Below, piece after piece: positions 11,430 to 25,074 of a stretch of 64,000 nucleotides of DNA. This DNA comes from Euonymus europaeus (lineage: Eukaryota; Streptophyta; Magnoliopsida; Celastrales; Celastraceae), in contig OY756964.1 of the NCBI GenBank assembly GCA_963580455.1, positions 5,890,001-5,954,000 of the forward strand, written 5' to 3'. Both the position numbers and the translations under genes were made by a program. Below the pieces are notes generated by a model. It was not told where the DNA came from. It made no database searches and saw only the letters and a list, made by a program, of their open reading frames with translations. Numbering within the stretch: position 1 is the first letter of the stretch; every line of letters starts with the position of its first letter.

Positions 11430-14400
11430 ACCTCAAAGCATCATATAAGTGTACTGGAAATTCGGTGATGAGCCCTGGATCAAAGTACCCCGAAAACTCT
11501 ATATCCTGGAGTGCAAGATTCACAACTTCATCCAAAAGTGGAGAAGGTGATGTAACTCTGCAGTTTTTTGTTGACTGGCCAGATTCCAGATCAGTAAAGG
11601 AACTCAGGTTGAAGCCTTGATTTTTCAAGCTTGATGTAGCGGTGGAAGTGTGCTCAAAAGCAGAGTTATTTACAATCTGATTCTTAGTATCAACCGGACA
11701 TATACTCCTTCCAACTGAATTTACATGGTTGACATGACTGTTTCTGTCATCAGAATACACAAGCTTAGTTTCCAATGGAGCAGGTATATTCCTCTCTGTT
11801 ACAGAATGACGAGGTGGGGTTTGCTGCAGATGATCAGCTAGGACATGATGCTGTTGACCTAGAAGCTGAGGCGGGTGGAAGCTCTCCTCTAACTGGAGTG
11901 GCTTCTGTTCTTGTTTGAGTTGAATCTCAGGAATCACAGACCAAGGATAATTAAATGCCACAAAATTCCCTTCCGGTTCTAGTGCTCCAAAAGAGTTATT
12001 GAAGCAAGGAGAAGAAGACATGTTCTTACAAGAATCAGGAACCTCGACAGTTGAAAGTCTTTTGGGTTCCACAATAGGAGAAGGAACAATTCCCTTTGAG
12101 TCGCCTCCAAGGCTTTTGGTATCGCCAAGTTGGACAAGTTTATTGACAGAATAAACAAAGCTGCTATTTGATATGTCATTCTCTGTAATGTTGATTGAGT
12201 TCTGAAGGCCGAAACTTCCAGCAGAGTCCCTGAAAGGTGAATCTGACTGCTTTATCTCCCCAACGGAATTTTTCAGATCATTTTCCTTCTGTAACCTGCT
12301 CAAGTAGAGCCGATATTTCTGCATAGAGAACTTAACAATCAGAATTTCTATTATGTTCAGTAGATTGATGATTTTTAACAGTTTCCTCTGTCACCCTTTT
12401 CCATTCCAATACATCAGAACGTTGTATTTCAATTCATCAAAGTGAATATGGATGGATAAAATCTTCAAGAAAATAAATGAGAAGAAAATATTGAATATTG
12501 TTCAAGTATCTATGATAAAGTTATACCTGTAAGTGACTGGCAACATTTTCTCTTGTCAACCAAGGAACATTCATCAAGTCAAGTATTTTCTTCGGACCGA
12601 CTTCTGCCAAACACATTATATGTCATGGCTCTGTAGAAGCAGGATAAAGATGGCGGCTTTATCATTGTATATCAAATGATAACAAACACTAGCATAGCTC
12701 ATAATTTATTTTTAAAATTTTTGCCACTTATGTTCATGACCAATGATGAAGCTACTATGTTCATGCCCAATGATGAAACTACTAAAAGTTTGTATAAAAC
12801 TTACTATCAAATCCAATTTGATTGACAGCTTTCACAAATTTCTGATGGAGATCTACAGACCAAACTACTCTAGCTCTCTTCGTAGAAGAAAAATCACTGA
12901 AGTCATCACGCCTGTTCTCAACATCTTTTCTTTTCTTGACTGAAGTCACATCCTCTCCACCAAACAAATGCCAGTCATCAGACTGAGCCGATCCGCTTCT
13001 CATGATGGAAATATTGTCAATCCCTTCAATATTTTCTATGTCTTTAACCTCGTGTATCTTCTTTCTTAAGACATGCTGCCATATATTTCGGAGCTCTTTC
13101 ATTCTTATAGGCTTAAGAAGATAATCACATGCTCCATGTTGGACACCTTTCATTACTCTACTTGTTTCTCCATCCACAGACATCACTGCGGAGCCAAACA
13201 TGCCTTGTTAGAATAAGAGCTCTAGATGATATTTATTTCATAGGAAACATAAGTATTAATATCAGAGTTGTAATGTTTATTTCAAAGCACTAACTAATCA
13301 CAGGAAGATCCATCTCCAGCCCAACATGCTCTAAAAGTTTGAAACCATCCATGTCAGGCATGTTGACGTCACTGATTACAATGTCATATCCATCTTTTCT
13401 TTCACGCAGCAAGTTCAAAGCATCTCTTGCTAAGCAACACGTAGTCACTGAAAATGCGGAAAGAACCCAAAATCATGTCAGAGACTCAATGGCATAATAA
13501 CTGAAAGCTGTTCAGGTAGAACATAGTTGCATAATGAATATATTATTTAAAGTAAAGATTAAAGAAGGCTTCCAATTGAGCGAATTGATTCACCAAATTA
13601 ATAGTAAAGCACATAAGTATAAGATCATAATAGCAGAAAGATATCCACCGCAGAAAGCAGTCAGGGCAAGATAACTAGACCTTAAAGGCATCTTCGTTCC
13701 AAGTTCCAACTAGGCAAAAGCACACATGATTAACCTTAATTTCAAGTAAAAGTGCATGAAATCAAAAACTAGCTAAAACTCCTGATGCAACTTTTAGCTT
13801 TGCCTAATGGGGTGAGACATCCATGACTTAATTGATTTACCTGTAAAATTGAATCAAATGGGAGCATGGGAAGGACAAAGTATAAAAGCTCATTCGATTT
13901 CTTTATTTTAGTAAGTTCGATTAACTAGCCTTGTATATCATCAAATCTCAGAAAATTACTCATCAACAGTTTCTCATAGCTTCTGGAATCTAATGTCTGT
14001 TGATTAAGCTCAAGTTTAGTAAGTTCGATTAACTAGCCTTGTATATCATCAAATCTCAGAAAATTACTCATCAACAGTTTCTCATAGCTTCTGGAATCTA
14101 ATGTCTGTTGATTAAGCTCAAGCACTCGAACCTAGCATGGAAAATCCATACCCTAAAGAGACTAATCAAATTCAATACTCAATTCAGCACAGATGATCAG
14201 GAACGACTGCGTTAACGTCACTTCCATGTTCCTTCCATCGCAAGTTTCGATAAATTTCTTTTAACAATGACAATAAACCCAACTCCTAGCCATAACAATC
14301 ACGAAAATTAAAAGAAAAACAAACAAACAAACATGGGGGAAGAAGAAGAAATAAGAAAAATTGGCAAAAGCAAGTCATGGGTAAGTAATTAACCTTCATA

Positions 14401-14523
14401 AGAACACTTTTTGAGCATCTTCTCGAGGATCTTGAGCCAAGTAGGGTCGTCATCTACGACGAGAACACGGAGACCAGCAGGAAAATAATCGCTCCTTGGA
14501 GAGGAGAAACCGTTATCCATCAT
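11371..14523 (-). CDS. ARR11: Type-B response regulator, ARR11-like
   Basis: Five coding exons on the minus strand: 14523-14394, 13447-13295, 13185-12805, 12603-12527, 12318-11371; about 562 residues and all GT-AG. Residues 19-125 are a receiver domain: acidic pair in VVDDDP (24-26), phosphoacceptor D70 in ISDVNMPD, and K119 in LLKPIRM. A basic KKRK (178-181) is a likely nuclear signal. Residues about 197-255 are a GARP/Myb-like DNA-binding domain ([32 protein letters not shown]). The Gln/Ser-rich tail fits the activation region. By family it receives phosphate from the cytokinin His-kinase/AHP relay and activates target genes. The receiver and GARP wording is closest to Arabidopsis ARR11 (521 aa). 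Translation may start at either of two adjacent Met codons (14523 or 14520). The first intron carries a 108-bp tandem duplication and the stop region a 68-bp one. Confidence 0.95.
13908..14124. repeat. 108-bp tandem duplication in intron 1 of the ARR11-like gene
   Basis: Two adjacent copies of 108 bp; GTAAGTTCGATTAACTAG occurs at 13911 and again at 14019. I saw no mismatch over the whole unit, so it looks recent. It lies wholly inside the intron between 14393 and 13448 and leaves the splice sites intact. Confidence 0.92.
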
Positions 14524-14830
14524 TCAGAGGGCTGAAAAGAAAAACAACTTCAAGAGAAAGACAAGGAGAAAAAGAAAGTTTAAAAGCTTGAAGCTGGAGA
14601 CAGAAAAACACATACGAGACAGATAGAGACAGAGAGAAGAACACTGAGGAGTGCGAGAGTATCTCTGTAATCTGTGAGTCTTGGCAGGATTTAAAAAGAG
14701 AAAATGGGTTTTTAAAGAGTCACACAACAGAGTCAGAGGGAGAGAGAGAGAGGAACCAACGAATATTGGCGCCGGCTAGCAAACGGTTCAAGCGGCGTAC
14801 ATTAGCCGTTGCAGCCAACTTTTTCTTTTC
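14524..14830 (-). promoter_or_regulatory. 5' leader and proximal promoter of the ARR11-like gene
   Basis: Immediately upstream of the start. On the plus strand it contains GA-rich runs (around 14737-14753) and a TTGGCGCC block near 14766 that resembles an E2F-type GC-rich site. The assignment is by position only. Confidence 0.4.
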
Positions 14831-15076
14831 GGTTCATTCCGGTCTGCCCTTTCGGTTCACTTAGGAAACCATAAAGCCTAAAGTTTCAAATACAAATGTT
14901 AAAAACATTGTTTAATTAGTAGAAGGAATGTATTATCTAGAAGAATCTTTTTTGTTAGGGAACCTGAGTTTTGATCAAATTGTAGTTTGTATCATGTTTT
15001 TCTACACTATTCGATTGCAAATACGTGCAATACAATAAATATATTCATCTCGACATTTTGTGCAATCCTTTGTGAA

Positions 15077-15726
15077 AGGTCCTGTTTGGAATGTATTTTT
15101 AGGGAGTTAAGTGAATTTAAGTGAGAGAGAATTTAAGGACTTAAGTGAGGTTAAGTGAGGGAGGGTTATGTGATAGAGAATAACTTGACTTACCTGTGTT
15201 TGGATCGAAAATAGAGTTAATGATTTGATATGATTTTTAAAAAGAATTATTTACTTATATGCCCTCCGCCATCCAACCCAACTTCATTATCTTTACAAAA
15301 TTTCACTCTTCCACCTTCTAATTCCATAAGTAGTCACAATTACTTCTTGTTCAAGGCCCTCTTCTTCACACTATTTCTCTTACTCCTTCATCTGGTTCCT
15401 TCAGAAGCATCGTATTTCCTCAACAAGTTCTGGGAGCTGCTTCATCTTCTTTTCATCAATGTTGCTATCTCTTATGACTTGTTCAATCACGGAGTATATA
15501 ATGAAACTAATGGTAATTCGCAGAGGAATAAACAACGAGGATAGTTATTCTTCTTCTTGCGCAGTTAATGGTCAATTGATTCAAGAAGCTATTAGAAAAA
15601 TTCTCTTTCCGCACCCTTTCTCCGCTTCATCTCCCTTCCTATCTCCCCTCTCCCTTCCAATTCAAGTAGGGGAGAATTCTTTGCTCCTCCTTAACTCTCC
15701 CCTACCCAATCCAAATAGGCCCTTAA
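15077..15726. mobile_element. Candidate MITE with imperfect terminal inverted repeats
   Basis: The left end has GGTCCTGTTTGGAATG followed by AGGGAGTTAAG. The right end, read on the other strand, has GGGCCTATTTGGATTG followed by AGGGGAGAGTTAAGG. This gives inverted ends of about 40 bp around 650 bp with no coding content. GGGCCTGTTTGG-type ends are common in plant non-autonomous DNA transposons. No clear target duplication was found, so the superfamily is left open. Confidence 0.5.
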
Positions 15727-18700
15727 AGAATAGGGTTTGAACCCTTGATCTCGTGTCAAGATAAATCAAGTAACAACTACTCATAACTAGAGTGCTAATC
15801 CCCCTAAATCACTATATTATATGAGATTATAATAATCATTTCATTTGCCCCTTTGAGGTTGGTTTACGTTCAAAACCCAAAGGCATGTATGGAACTTGTG
15901 TGAGGGCATTCGAGATTATATGTTTGATTTATTGTTAAGTTGAGTATTTATTGTTGAGTTGAGTATCGTGACTTATTTGGCCTAACTCATTAGTGCACGA
16001 GACATGCATTCTGATGTTTTTTTTAATCTCAGTTACATTATATGATGAAATAAACGTATATGATCCATGTGATATTATGATTCTCAAATATCACGTGATC
16101 CGTATAAAATCGTGTACGTGAACATCTCCTCATTTGGGATAATTGACTCTAAGATTTGTATGATTGCTGAAATGCAAAACCAGAGACAAAAAGAAAAATG
16201 GTTCAAAAGAAGAGCAAAGCCTGGATTGAAATCTCATGTTGGGAGCAATAATGGGAAGCATTTGATATGACTTTCATAATTTCCTCTTCTTCTTTTTTGA
16301 GCTTTTGGTTTTCACAAAATTGCTCAACCTGCATGCGGTTGAGTTTGACAATCCAATCACTACTTTTTCAAAACATTAAAAATATAAAATTATAAATAAG
16401 GAAAATAAAAGAAAAAGCATAATATAATCATGATATAGTGGAAGATAGGGAAAAACCTTTTCCATTCTCAATAATTCCTTCTAATAATTATTTTAAACCA
16501 TCTAGTTGTACTTGTGAGTGTAAAGGTTCTTTTTATTAATTTATTAACCTAGTAGACCTCCACTCAAATATCAACCAATCTACAGGAGACAAACACCATT
16601 TTCTAGTCAAACTTAATCACATTTAGTGATAGTGTTAATCTGTCTTAATGCTATTGGGTTCTTTTTCCACTCTTAATATAATCATCTCTAATTACAATAA
16701 TTAGGGCATGACATGTACACCCTTACATATGCATAATTAGTAAACAAATGGAAAGATTAGTAGAATAAATACGGTTCCTTGTTGGAAGATTAGTGATCAT
16801 CAATCTCTAATTAATTAAGTTAACTTCTAAATGGATGGCAAATCATTGATTAATTTTAGTGCTTAAGTGAATTAGTCATCATGTTAAAATTGTGCCACGA
16901 TAACAACCCTAGCAAAAGAAAGACTAATTTTAAGCCTTTTAAGGCCATTTTGTTCCACAAAATTAGTGCTCATAGAAAGAAGGTATAGCATCTTCCTATG
17001 CTCCCATTATAATGAAAATGACTACTTTTTGCACCAATAAATCAATCATTACTTAAAAGTTTCAAGACCAAATTAGCACCATTTTTTCTTCCATCCACTT
17101 TGTGATTAACTTCACATTTTTGTTGGTGATTTGCCAAAACAAAGTAGTTATATATCAAGCTTAAATAACTCGAAGAAGTAATGTCCGCTCAGGCTTAAGG
17201 TCCACCCGATTTTGTTCTTAAAAGATTCATCACGGTGATTGAGAGGGATTGAATCTTTACTTATAAACATTAACCTAATGGATGTGGGATAAAAATCTTA
17301 AACTAAAAATTGGGGTAGGAAGAGGGTTTTCAATCAAAAAATAAATAAAGAAAATAATGTGAATGGCTCTAAAAGGAAATGCCCACTAACAAAGTGTACT
17401 TTAGCTTACATTAGGGAATTAGTTTACTCAAAAGAGAGGATGAGCATGATTGGTTACTGACAAATTAGGAGGATGAACTTCATGCAACTTAACCTAAGTG
17501 GAGAATTGCCTTTTATTTATTTAGTTAAAAGTAATAACACCTCCCTTATTCTCTCTTTTGATGCTTCAGGTTGTGTTTCTTTACCTGTTTATTCCCCTTC
17601 TTTTCTTTTCTTAATTTTTTTTTTCACTCTTTTTATCTGAATTACTTGGCTTCAAGATGCTGAAATTTTGTTATTGGAATATACCAAATTAGCCTAGTTG
17701 TTTAGCATCAATTAGGGTTTTCCTTTTTCATTTATTTATTTTTTCTATTTTTTATTTTTTCCCCCACCATTTCATTTGTCATCCCTATATAGGAATGCAT
17801 ACTAGAAGGAAGTGATGGGCCATCATAATGTGTCTTTAGTCACAATATATTGTGGCTCTAAAAAAGGGACAAAATGGAATTGATTGATGAGTTTTTTTTA
17901 TATAAAAAAATACACATTTTACATTAAAATTAATTCAAAAATCGATATAACTGACTAAACGTTTTAATTTAAATATGTCAAAAAAAGGATCAAAATTAAG
18001 GACTTTTATGAGCCAATAATACTAGCATATAGGATGTCCTCTATGGTCCTTCTTGGCCCATTAGCACAGTGACCCCACCCCACCCTCCTGTTCTAGTGTT
18101 CTGTGCATTAATAAATAATAAGTCACTACATGAGATTCAGCTGGCCCAGAGTCTTAGGAGGCCCAGCAAGTGGTCTCCCATTATATGGATTGTTTGTTGG
18201 TCCAGCCCAACCTTCAGACAAGCCCAACATTCAGAATTTGGGTGGAACTGATCTGGGCTGGATGGGCTATCTAAGCCATGTTGAGCACTAATCCGCAGCC
18301 AACCAATCTGGTTAGGTTTAATGAGCCCAAACATGATTAACAAATGCCATTTGAGTCATATTTTTTGGTTCTTTTACTCAATACTGCCTACTTCCAGTTC
18401 AGTCAGGTGATTGTGAAGCTTGTCTAAAATGAGTTACTTCTGGACCCATTAGAGATTTTTCTTTTTTCCTCCCCAAAACATCAAACTGTGCAACTCACCA
18501 ACACAATTTGATCATTACACAACAAAGTACTAGCTTAAATTGCTGTCAAGAAAGGTAATAATGAGAAAAATAGTTCAGCATTGAAGACTTGATTGAATGA
18601 AGAGTAGTGGAAGACCAAGTCCAGTTGTGTGGGATTTTGGTTATTATCATTGTTGGTTTGTGTCAAGATCCAGAGTAGCATCATCTGCATAAATTTTTCA

Positions 18701-19600
18701 AAGCTGGAAGACAGGTTGGGGTCCAAAAGAGATTCTTGTGGCCTGTAAAGCAAAAGGAAATTAAAGCAAATACACTTGTATCAAATACACTTGTGGTGCT
18801 AAAGTTAAATCATCATTTTCCTCCTTTTGTTTGCATGGCTAAGATTTTCATCCTAATCACTATCAAATATTCAATAAATTACAAATTTAGAAGAATTATT
18901 CACATCTTTTAGCACTGGACTCACATAATATTTTAAATTTCTGAACCTATTGGTGCTTAATTTGTCTGCATGAAGGCAGCTTGGCCATGTTTGGCTGGGT
19001 CCCAAAAATCCAAGTCGATCCAGGTTAGATAATATTGATGTTTATGAGATATTTGCAACTCCGGATTCGGATTATTTTAAATTTGGATAATTAAATCGGA
19101 CAATAATTCAATTTAGATTAGGATTCGGACAATTTTTTTTGTTCGAACTCAAATTTCAAACGTAAAACTTATGTCCAAACTTGATTTAATCTATGCCAGA
19201 CAAATCGGTCATCCGGATTGAACAGAATTTTGTCAACCTTACGGGATGGTATACAAATAAATCATTTTCAATATAATATATTAAAACTAGATTAAAAATC
19301 AAATTACTTTTAACAGTTCTTAACAAGTATATATATATATATAGATTTAAGTATTTTTGCTAAAATCATTAACTTCCGTTCAGTACTATGCTTCAGCTTG
19401 TGTCCCACACGGCTATACCTTTAAGGAAAGTTCATAAAGCAGGAGCTGTGAGATATTTTTGTTTAATGGGTCAAAAAGAAAAAGCTTCCAAAATGCAGCA
19501 AAGGTTGTAAACGTGAGTGAACAATTGCTACATGCTTGGCAATAAAAAAAGAGAAAAGTGAAAGGAACGCAACATTAGATGCTTAACACCACAAGCAGTT
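15727..19600. other. 3.9-kb gene-free stretch
   Basis: I see no coding gene. A GGGTTTGAACCC motif at about 15733 resembles a tRNA/SINE B box but has no partner A box. A cluster of TGGGCC/AGCCCA-type words lies at about 18050-18335. The 72-codon minus ORF at 18535-18753 shows no recognisable family. A short TA run is at about 19328-19342. The final part must contain the promoter of the receptor kinase. Confidence 0.5.
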
Positions 19601-19649
19601 CTGAAAATTTTGCAATTCCCAGAAACACACATTTCTGTTCCTGTTCTCC

Positions 19650-22600
19650 ATGGCTTTATATTCTCATCCTTTTCTGGTTCTGCATTTGTTCTTCATATCT
19701 TCTGTAGTTTCCCAAGTTTCAGGTATGTACGCTGTTCTAGACCCACTATAATTTACAGAAACTGTGAAGAAGATATGAAGTTACATCCTTTTTTGTAATC
19801 TGCTATTGTATGCAGAGTTTATTAGCATAGATTGTGGAGGAACAAGTAATTACACAGACCCAGTTATTGGGTTATCATGGATTTCAGATTTGAATTTCAT
19901 GAGCCATGGAAAATCAGTAAAATTAGAGAACAACAATGGAAACTTGTTGCAGTATCAATGGAGGAGAGATTTTCCAACGGACAGCAAGAAGTACTGTTAC
20001 ACTCTAAGCACCAAGCAGAGGAGGAGATATATCGTAAGAGCAACATTTCAGTATGGGAGTCTACAAAGTGAAGAAGCATACCCTAAATTTCAGCTCTACT
20101 TGGATGCGACTAGGTGGTCTACTGTGACAATTTTTGATGGTTCAAGAGTTTATGTGAAAGAAATGATAATTAGGGCACCTTCAAGTTCTATTGATGTGTG
20201 CATATGTTGTGGCATAACTGGCTCTCCTTTCGTATCTACTCTTGAGCTAAGACCCTTGAATCTTTCAATGTATGCCACAGATTTTGAGGATAATTTCTTC
20301 CTCGAAGTAGCTGCTAGAGTTAACTTTGGTGCTTCGAGCACTGACGTTGTAAGGTAAATGTATATATGGCTCTCACTGTGTCTATAACCTGACCATGAAA
20401 TTGCTGCTTTGAGACTGATGCAGACTTGTGTATATGATTCTGTTTCTCAGGTACCCAGATGATCCTTATGACAGAATTTGGGATTCTGATATGGATAGAA
20501 GGCAAAATTATCTGGTAGGTGTTGCTCCTGGGACTGTTAAAATCAATACATCAAAGAACATAGATGTAAATACCAGAGAATACCCACCTGTCAAAGTGAT
20601 GCAAACAGCGGTTGAGGGCACCCAAGGAGTACTAAGCTACAGGTTGAACCTGGAAGATTTCCCTGCCAATGCTCGAGCCTTTGCGTACTTCGCTGAAATT
20701 GAAAACCTGGGCGAGAATGAGACGAGGAAATTTAAGCTGCAGCTACCTTCCACTCCTGACTACAGCAATGCAGTGGTGAATATTGCTGAGAATGCCAATG
20801 GTACCAATAGACTCTATGAGCCTAGTTACATGAATGTGACACTAAATTTTGTTCTATCATTCTCCTTCATTAAGACTCAAGATTCAACTCGAGGACCAAT
20901 TCTAAATGCAATTGAGATAGACAAATACCTACAAATTTCCTCAAAGACTGATAGCCGTGATGGTAAGCTATTATCTCAGACACTTCATTTGTCTGTAAAA
21001 TTTGTTGGAGACTAAGATGTTTCTACTATAGTGAGCTTACAAGTAGCTGTTGATTGATTGATTGATATAGTTACTGTTCTCAATGCCCTTTGCTCCATGA
21101 ATGCTGAGAGTCTTTCGATGAATGAAGGAGGCGATCCTTGTGTCCCAGCTCACTGGCAATGGATAACTTGTAGCTCAGCTATACCACCAAGAGTCTCAAA
21201 AATGTAAGTGCTCTACTAATTTGAATCAGATAGTTTCCAGATTAGGGGATAATAAGTACAACATACTACTATGAACTTATGCAAGACGGGTTTAACTGAC
21301 CTGCCCAGCAGTGCCCTTTCAGGAAGGAATTTGAAGGGTGAGATTCCCCCTCAGATTAATAACATGGAAGAATTGACAGAGTTGTAAGTCTTTCATGCTA
21401 CCGAAAATATAAGCAATTTTCTCTATAAATACTATCACAATGCAAAATAATTGCTTCTTTTTCTTAGGTGGCTGGATGGAAACTACCTTACAGGACCACT
21501 TCCTGATATGAGTAATCTTATCAATTTGAAAATTGTGTAAGCTCTTCACCTCATGCTTTTCATTTTTTGTTATTTATACTGGAAGTACCTCATCCATTTT
21601 ACTTTTGTGAGACTTCAAGTAACTGGCTCTTGTATCTGATTGATGCACAATGCAGACATCTAGAGAACAATAGATTGACCGGTTCATTACCGTCATACCT
21701 GGGCATTCTGCCTAACTTACAAGAACTGTATGTAGCAACCTGCATTTTGATATTTTCATGATACGTGTGTAGAATGGTTGGTGAGTGAAATATATATGTG
21801 GCAGGTACATACAGAACAACTCTTTCAGTGGGGAAATTCCTTCGGCTTTGTTAACCAGAAAACTAGTTTTGAAGTGAGTATCATCACACTTGTGGAGGCT
21901 TTATTTCATTTTCCATTAGTCATTAAAATTAAGCAACCAGTAGTTATATGAATATCCATCAAAGTGAGACAAAAGTAGTCGATAGTTAGATGTTGTAGGA
22001 TGAATCCTTTTCATCTCTTATAGAAGAACAATCTTTATTACATATATTTTTTTATGAAGATTTAATATACACAAGCAAGTGCACTGACAGTCACAAAGCA
22101 GGCATGGAAATGATTTACTGATATGAAGTGTCAGTAACATGAGTAAAAGTTTCTGAAGTTAAACCAATTATTGGGAGGAACAACTGTCTCATGGTAACCA
22201 AATACTCATTTAGTTATAAAAGGGGCATAAGGGTGGGAGGAATCTAAACTAATTTGGTGTAGATGAATATTGAAGTGATCCATCATTTTGTTTTTTTCAG
22301 TTACAGAGATAATCCTGGACTACGTAAAGCATCAGACCGAAAGATGCGCTTTAAGTTGATACTTGGATCTTCAATTGGGATACTTGCAGTTCTTTTGATT
22401 CTGTTCATAGGAAGTTTACTACTACTGCGTCGATTAAAGAAATCTCGTCAGAAAACAGAGGATCAAGGTGGATTTTATTACTGTTTCCTAGCTTTTTGTG
22501 CATTTCAAAGCTCCTCTTCATTGTCATCGACCTTTTTTGTCCATCAGGTGATTCTTCGAAGACCGGCAGCAAAACTCCAACTGCACATTCTATTGCAAAG

Positions 22601-24227
22601 AGCTGGCGCTTAATGGACGAAGGCATTGCCAGCTATATTTCACTTCCTCAGCTAGAAGAAGCTACCGAACATTTTTCAAAGAAGGTTGGCAAAGGCAGCT
22701 TTGGAACAGTTTATTATGGCAAGATGAAAGATGGGAAAGAAGTAGCAGTCAAGATCATGGCCGATTCATCCAGCCACGGGACTCAGCAATTTGTAACTGA
22801 GGTATTTATGTATACAACAAATATATCTTGCAAACTATTTTATCATCTCTGAAGTTCATTAGCCAGTAAGAACATACTTGCAGGTTGCTCTTTTATCAAG
22901 AATTCATCATAGAAACTTGGTTCCTTTGATTGGATATTGTGACGAAGAAAATCAACGAATTCTGGTTTATGAATACATGCACAATGGAAGCTTGAGGGAT
23001 TGCATTCAAGGTATGCTTTTGCACTTAGCCAAAAACCTTTTTTGCTATTATAAGAAATTAATGTCAAAGACTCAAAATTCATGACATGATTTGCTAACAG
23101 CTTCAGTCAATCAAAAACCTCTGGACTGGCCAGCTCGTTTACGTATCGCTGAAGATGCAGCTAAAGGTATAAAGTGGAGCATGTTGTTTATGCATCAAGT
23201 GAACTTCCATTTCATACTCTATGGACTAATAATATTCATATAATGGTAGGCCTTGAATACTTGCATACTGGTTGTAATCCCAGTATCATCCACCGAGACG
23301 TGAAAACCAGCAATATTCTGCTTGACAATAATATGAGAGCAAAAGTCTCAGATTTTGGACTATCAAGACAAGCTGAAGAAGATTTGACTCATATATCAAG
23401 TGTAGCACGAGGAACTATCGGTTACCTGGATCCTGAGTAAGAAATACCTAAAAACTTGGCGTATTTGATTAATTTCTCTCTGCCTATGCATAACTAATCT
23501 TCAAACATGAATACTCTTTAATAGGTACTATGCAACCCAGCAATTCACAGAAAAGAGTGATGTTTACAGTTTTGGGGTGGTTCTTCTGGAATTGATCTCT
23601 GGGAAAAAGCCTGTGTCATTGGAAGATTTTGGTGCTGAATTAAACATCGTTTACTGGGTATGCATAGTCTTGAAATACTCAATGAAGTTTGCAGTTGATT
23701 TCCTTGGAAATTATCTTCATATGAAAAATCGGCACAATCTTACAGTCAGTCACATATTTTGTTTGATGAAATTAAACCAACAGCTCATTAAATCCTGGAA
23801 GATTAGGACTTAATAGATTTTCAAGTACTAAAGAGATGAATAAGAACAGAAGGCACAGCCTCTAGCCATCCTATCCTAGTTTTTTTTTGACTGATGTATC
23901 GTTAATGTACAGGCAAGATCCTTGATTCGCAAAGGGGACGTGCTAAGCATTGTAGATCCATTTCTAGCAGGAAATGTGAAGGTTGAGTCAATCTGGAGAA
24001 TAGCAGAAGTTGCTATCCAATGTGTTGAGCAGCGATCGGTTTCAAGGCCTAGGATGCAGGAGATAATCCTGGCTATACAAGATGCGATCAAGATCGAAAA
24101 GGGTGATGAAGGCAATGTAACTTCTGGTAGTTCTAAGGCTCAGTCTTCCAGGAAAACTTTGCTTACAAGCTTCCTTGAAATAGAGAGTCCCAATGTATCA
24201 AATTCTTATGCCCCTTCTGCAAGATAG
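19650..24227 (+). CDS. Malectin-like/LRR receptor Ser/Thr kinase, At1g67720 type
   Basis: Fifteen coding exons: 19650-19722, 19816-20353, 20451-20962, 21071-21203, 21312-21383, 21468-21536, 21656-21727, 21805-21873, 22301-22467, 22548-22801, 22884-23010, 23101-23166, 23250-23436, 23525-23657, 23913-24227; about 904 residues. It starts with a signal peptide (1-24). Then come a malectin-like ectodomain (about 25-350, FISIDCGG and [10 protein letters not shown]), an LRR N-cap ([12 protein letters not shown]) and short LRRs, one repeat per 69-72-nt exon. A transmembrane helix is at about 508-531 and the kinase runs from about 590. Catalytic residues are present: GKGSFG loop, VAVK lysine K613, HRD D710 and DFG D728, so this is an active RD kinase by sequence. 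It acts at the plasma membrane; the ligand is unknown. Family length is about 929 aa, so it is complete. It is divergent from the ARR11-like gene, with about 5 kb between starts. Confidence 0.95.
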
Positions 24228-24594
24228 TACCTTTGTTCCATCCCTCGCATGCTAGAGCATAAAAATAACTTTGTTTTTTGCTTTGCCTTTCTGACTTATC
24301 AATCCTTAGCTTGTACATTGTTGGTTATATAAATTATTAAGTGTATTTAAAATAAGTAATTCACTTGCCCATTCCACATAATGCAATGGAATTCAAGTTG
24401 TAGACTTTTTTTTAATTATCAATTATTCAAAAAAAATTATGTAATCAACAAACTTTTTTTCACATATTCAACCAATTATTATTGACAAGTTGTGTTGCGG
24501 TATTCAATTGCCCTTTTTCCCCTTTCAAAAAGGGTCATACACTTGATTATATTAAGTTACATAATAAAATAGATAATCAGATGACCGCCGATAT

Positions 24595-24742
24595 ACCAAT
24601 CTACGTCAAGTAAATAATGATTAGAAAGAAAAATTAACATTTAGATTATAATTTGTATCGCTAGACTCTACCGATCTATGTCAGGTAAATAATGACTAAA
24701 CATAAAAAATTAACATTTAGATTATAATTTGTATCATAACAA
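24595..24742. repeat. 75-bp tandem duplication
   Basis: Two diverged copies beginning at 24596 (CCAATCTACGTCA) and 24671 (CCGATCTATGTCA), both ending in ATTTAGATTATAATTTGTATC-like DNA. It lies downstream of the receptor kinase. Confidence 0.75.
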
Positions 24743-25074
24743 AAGTCTTGGCTTATCCTTCGACGATAAAGACTGATCTCACTTATATTTGAAAATCTCA
24801 ACGCTAAAAAATTGATTGTATCATCGGGTCACAAAGAAAATATCGATGATCGAAGATCTGTAATGAATGGAAAGGATCTAGCCCAATCCCGATTCAGTAC
24901 ACTTATGTTGGTACAATCGAACAAAAATCATTTTGATTAAATAATTGAAGAAAACAGATTGTCAATTGTAAAATTATAGAAAGAAACCCTATCCATACTG
25001 AAATATAATATCATAAACTTTATGTTGCAATAATTTATTTCATTGACCTATATCTCTGTAATGAGAATCTATAC

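Noticed and set aside
13295..13302. Earlier donor (CCT|GTGATT) for exon 2 of the ARR11-like gene
   Set aside because: It would break the receiver domain. The donor at A|GTTAGT gives the conserved PVIMMSVDGE in frame.
15733..15744. GGGTTTGAACCC as a tRNA gene
   Set aside because: No A box or cloverleaf stems can be formed around it.
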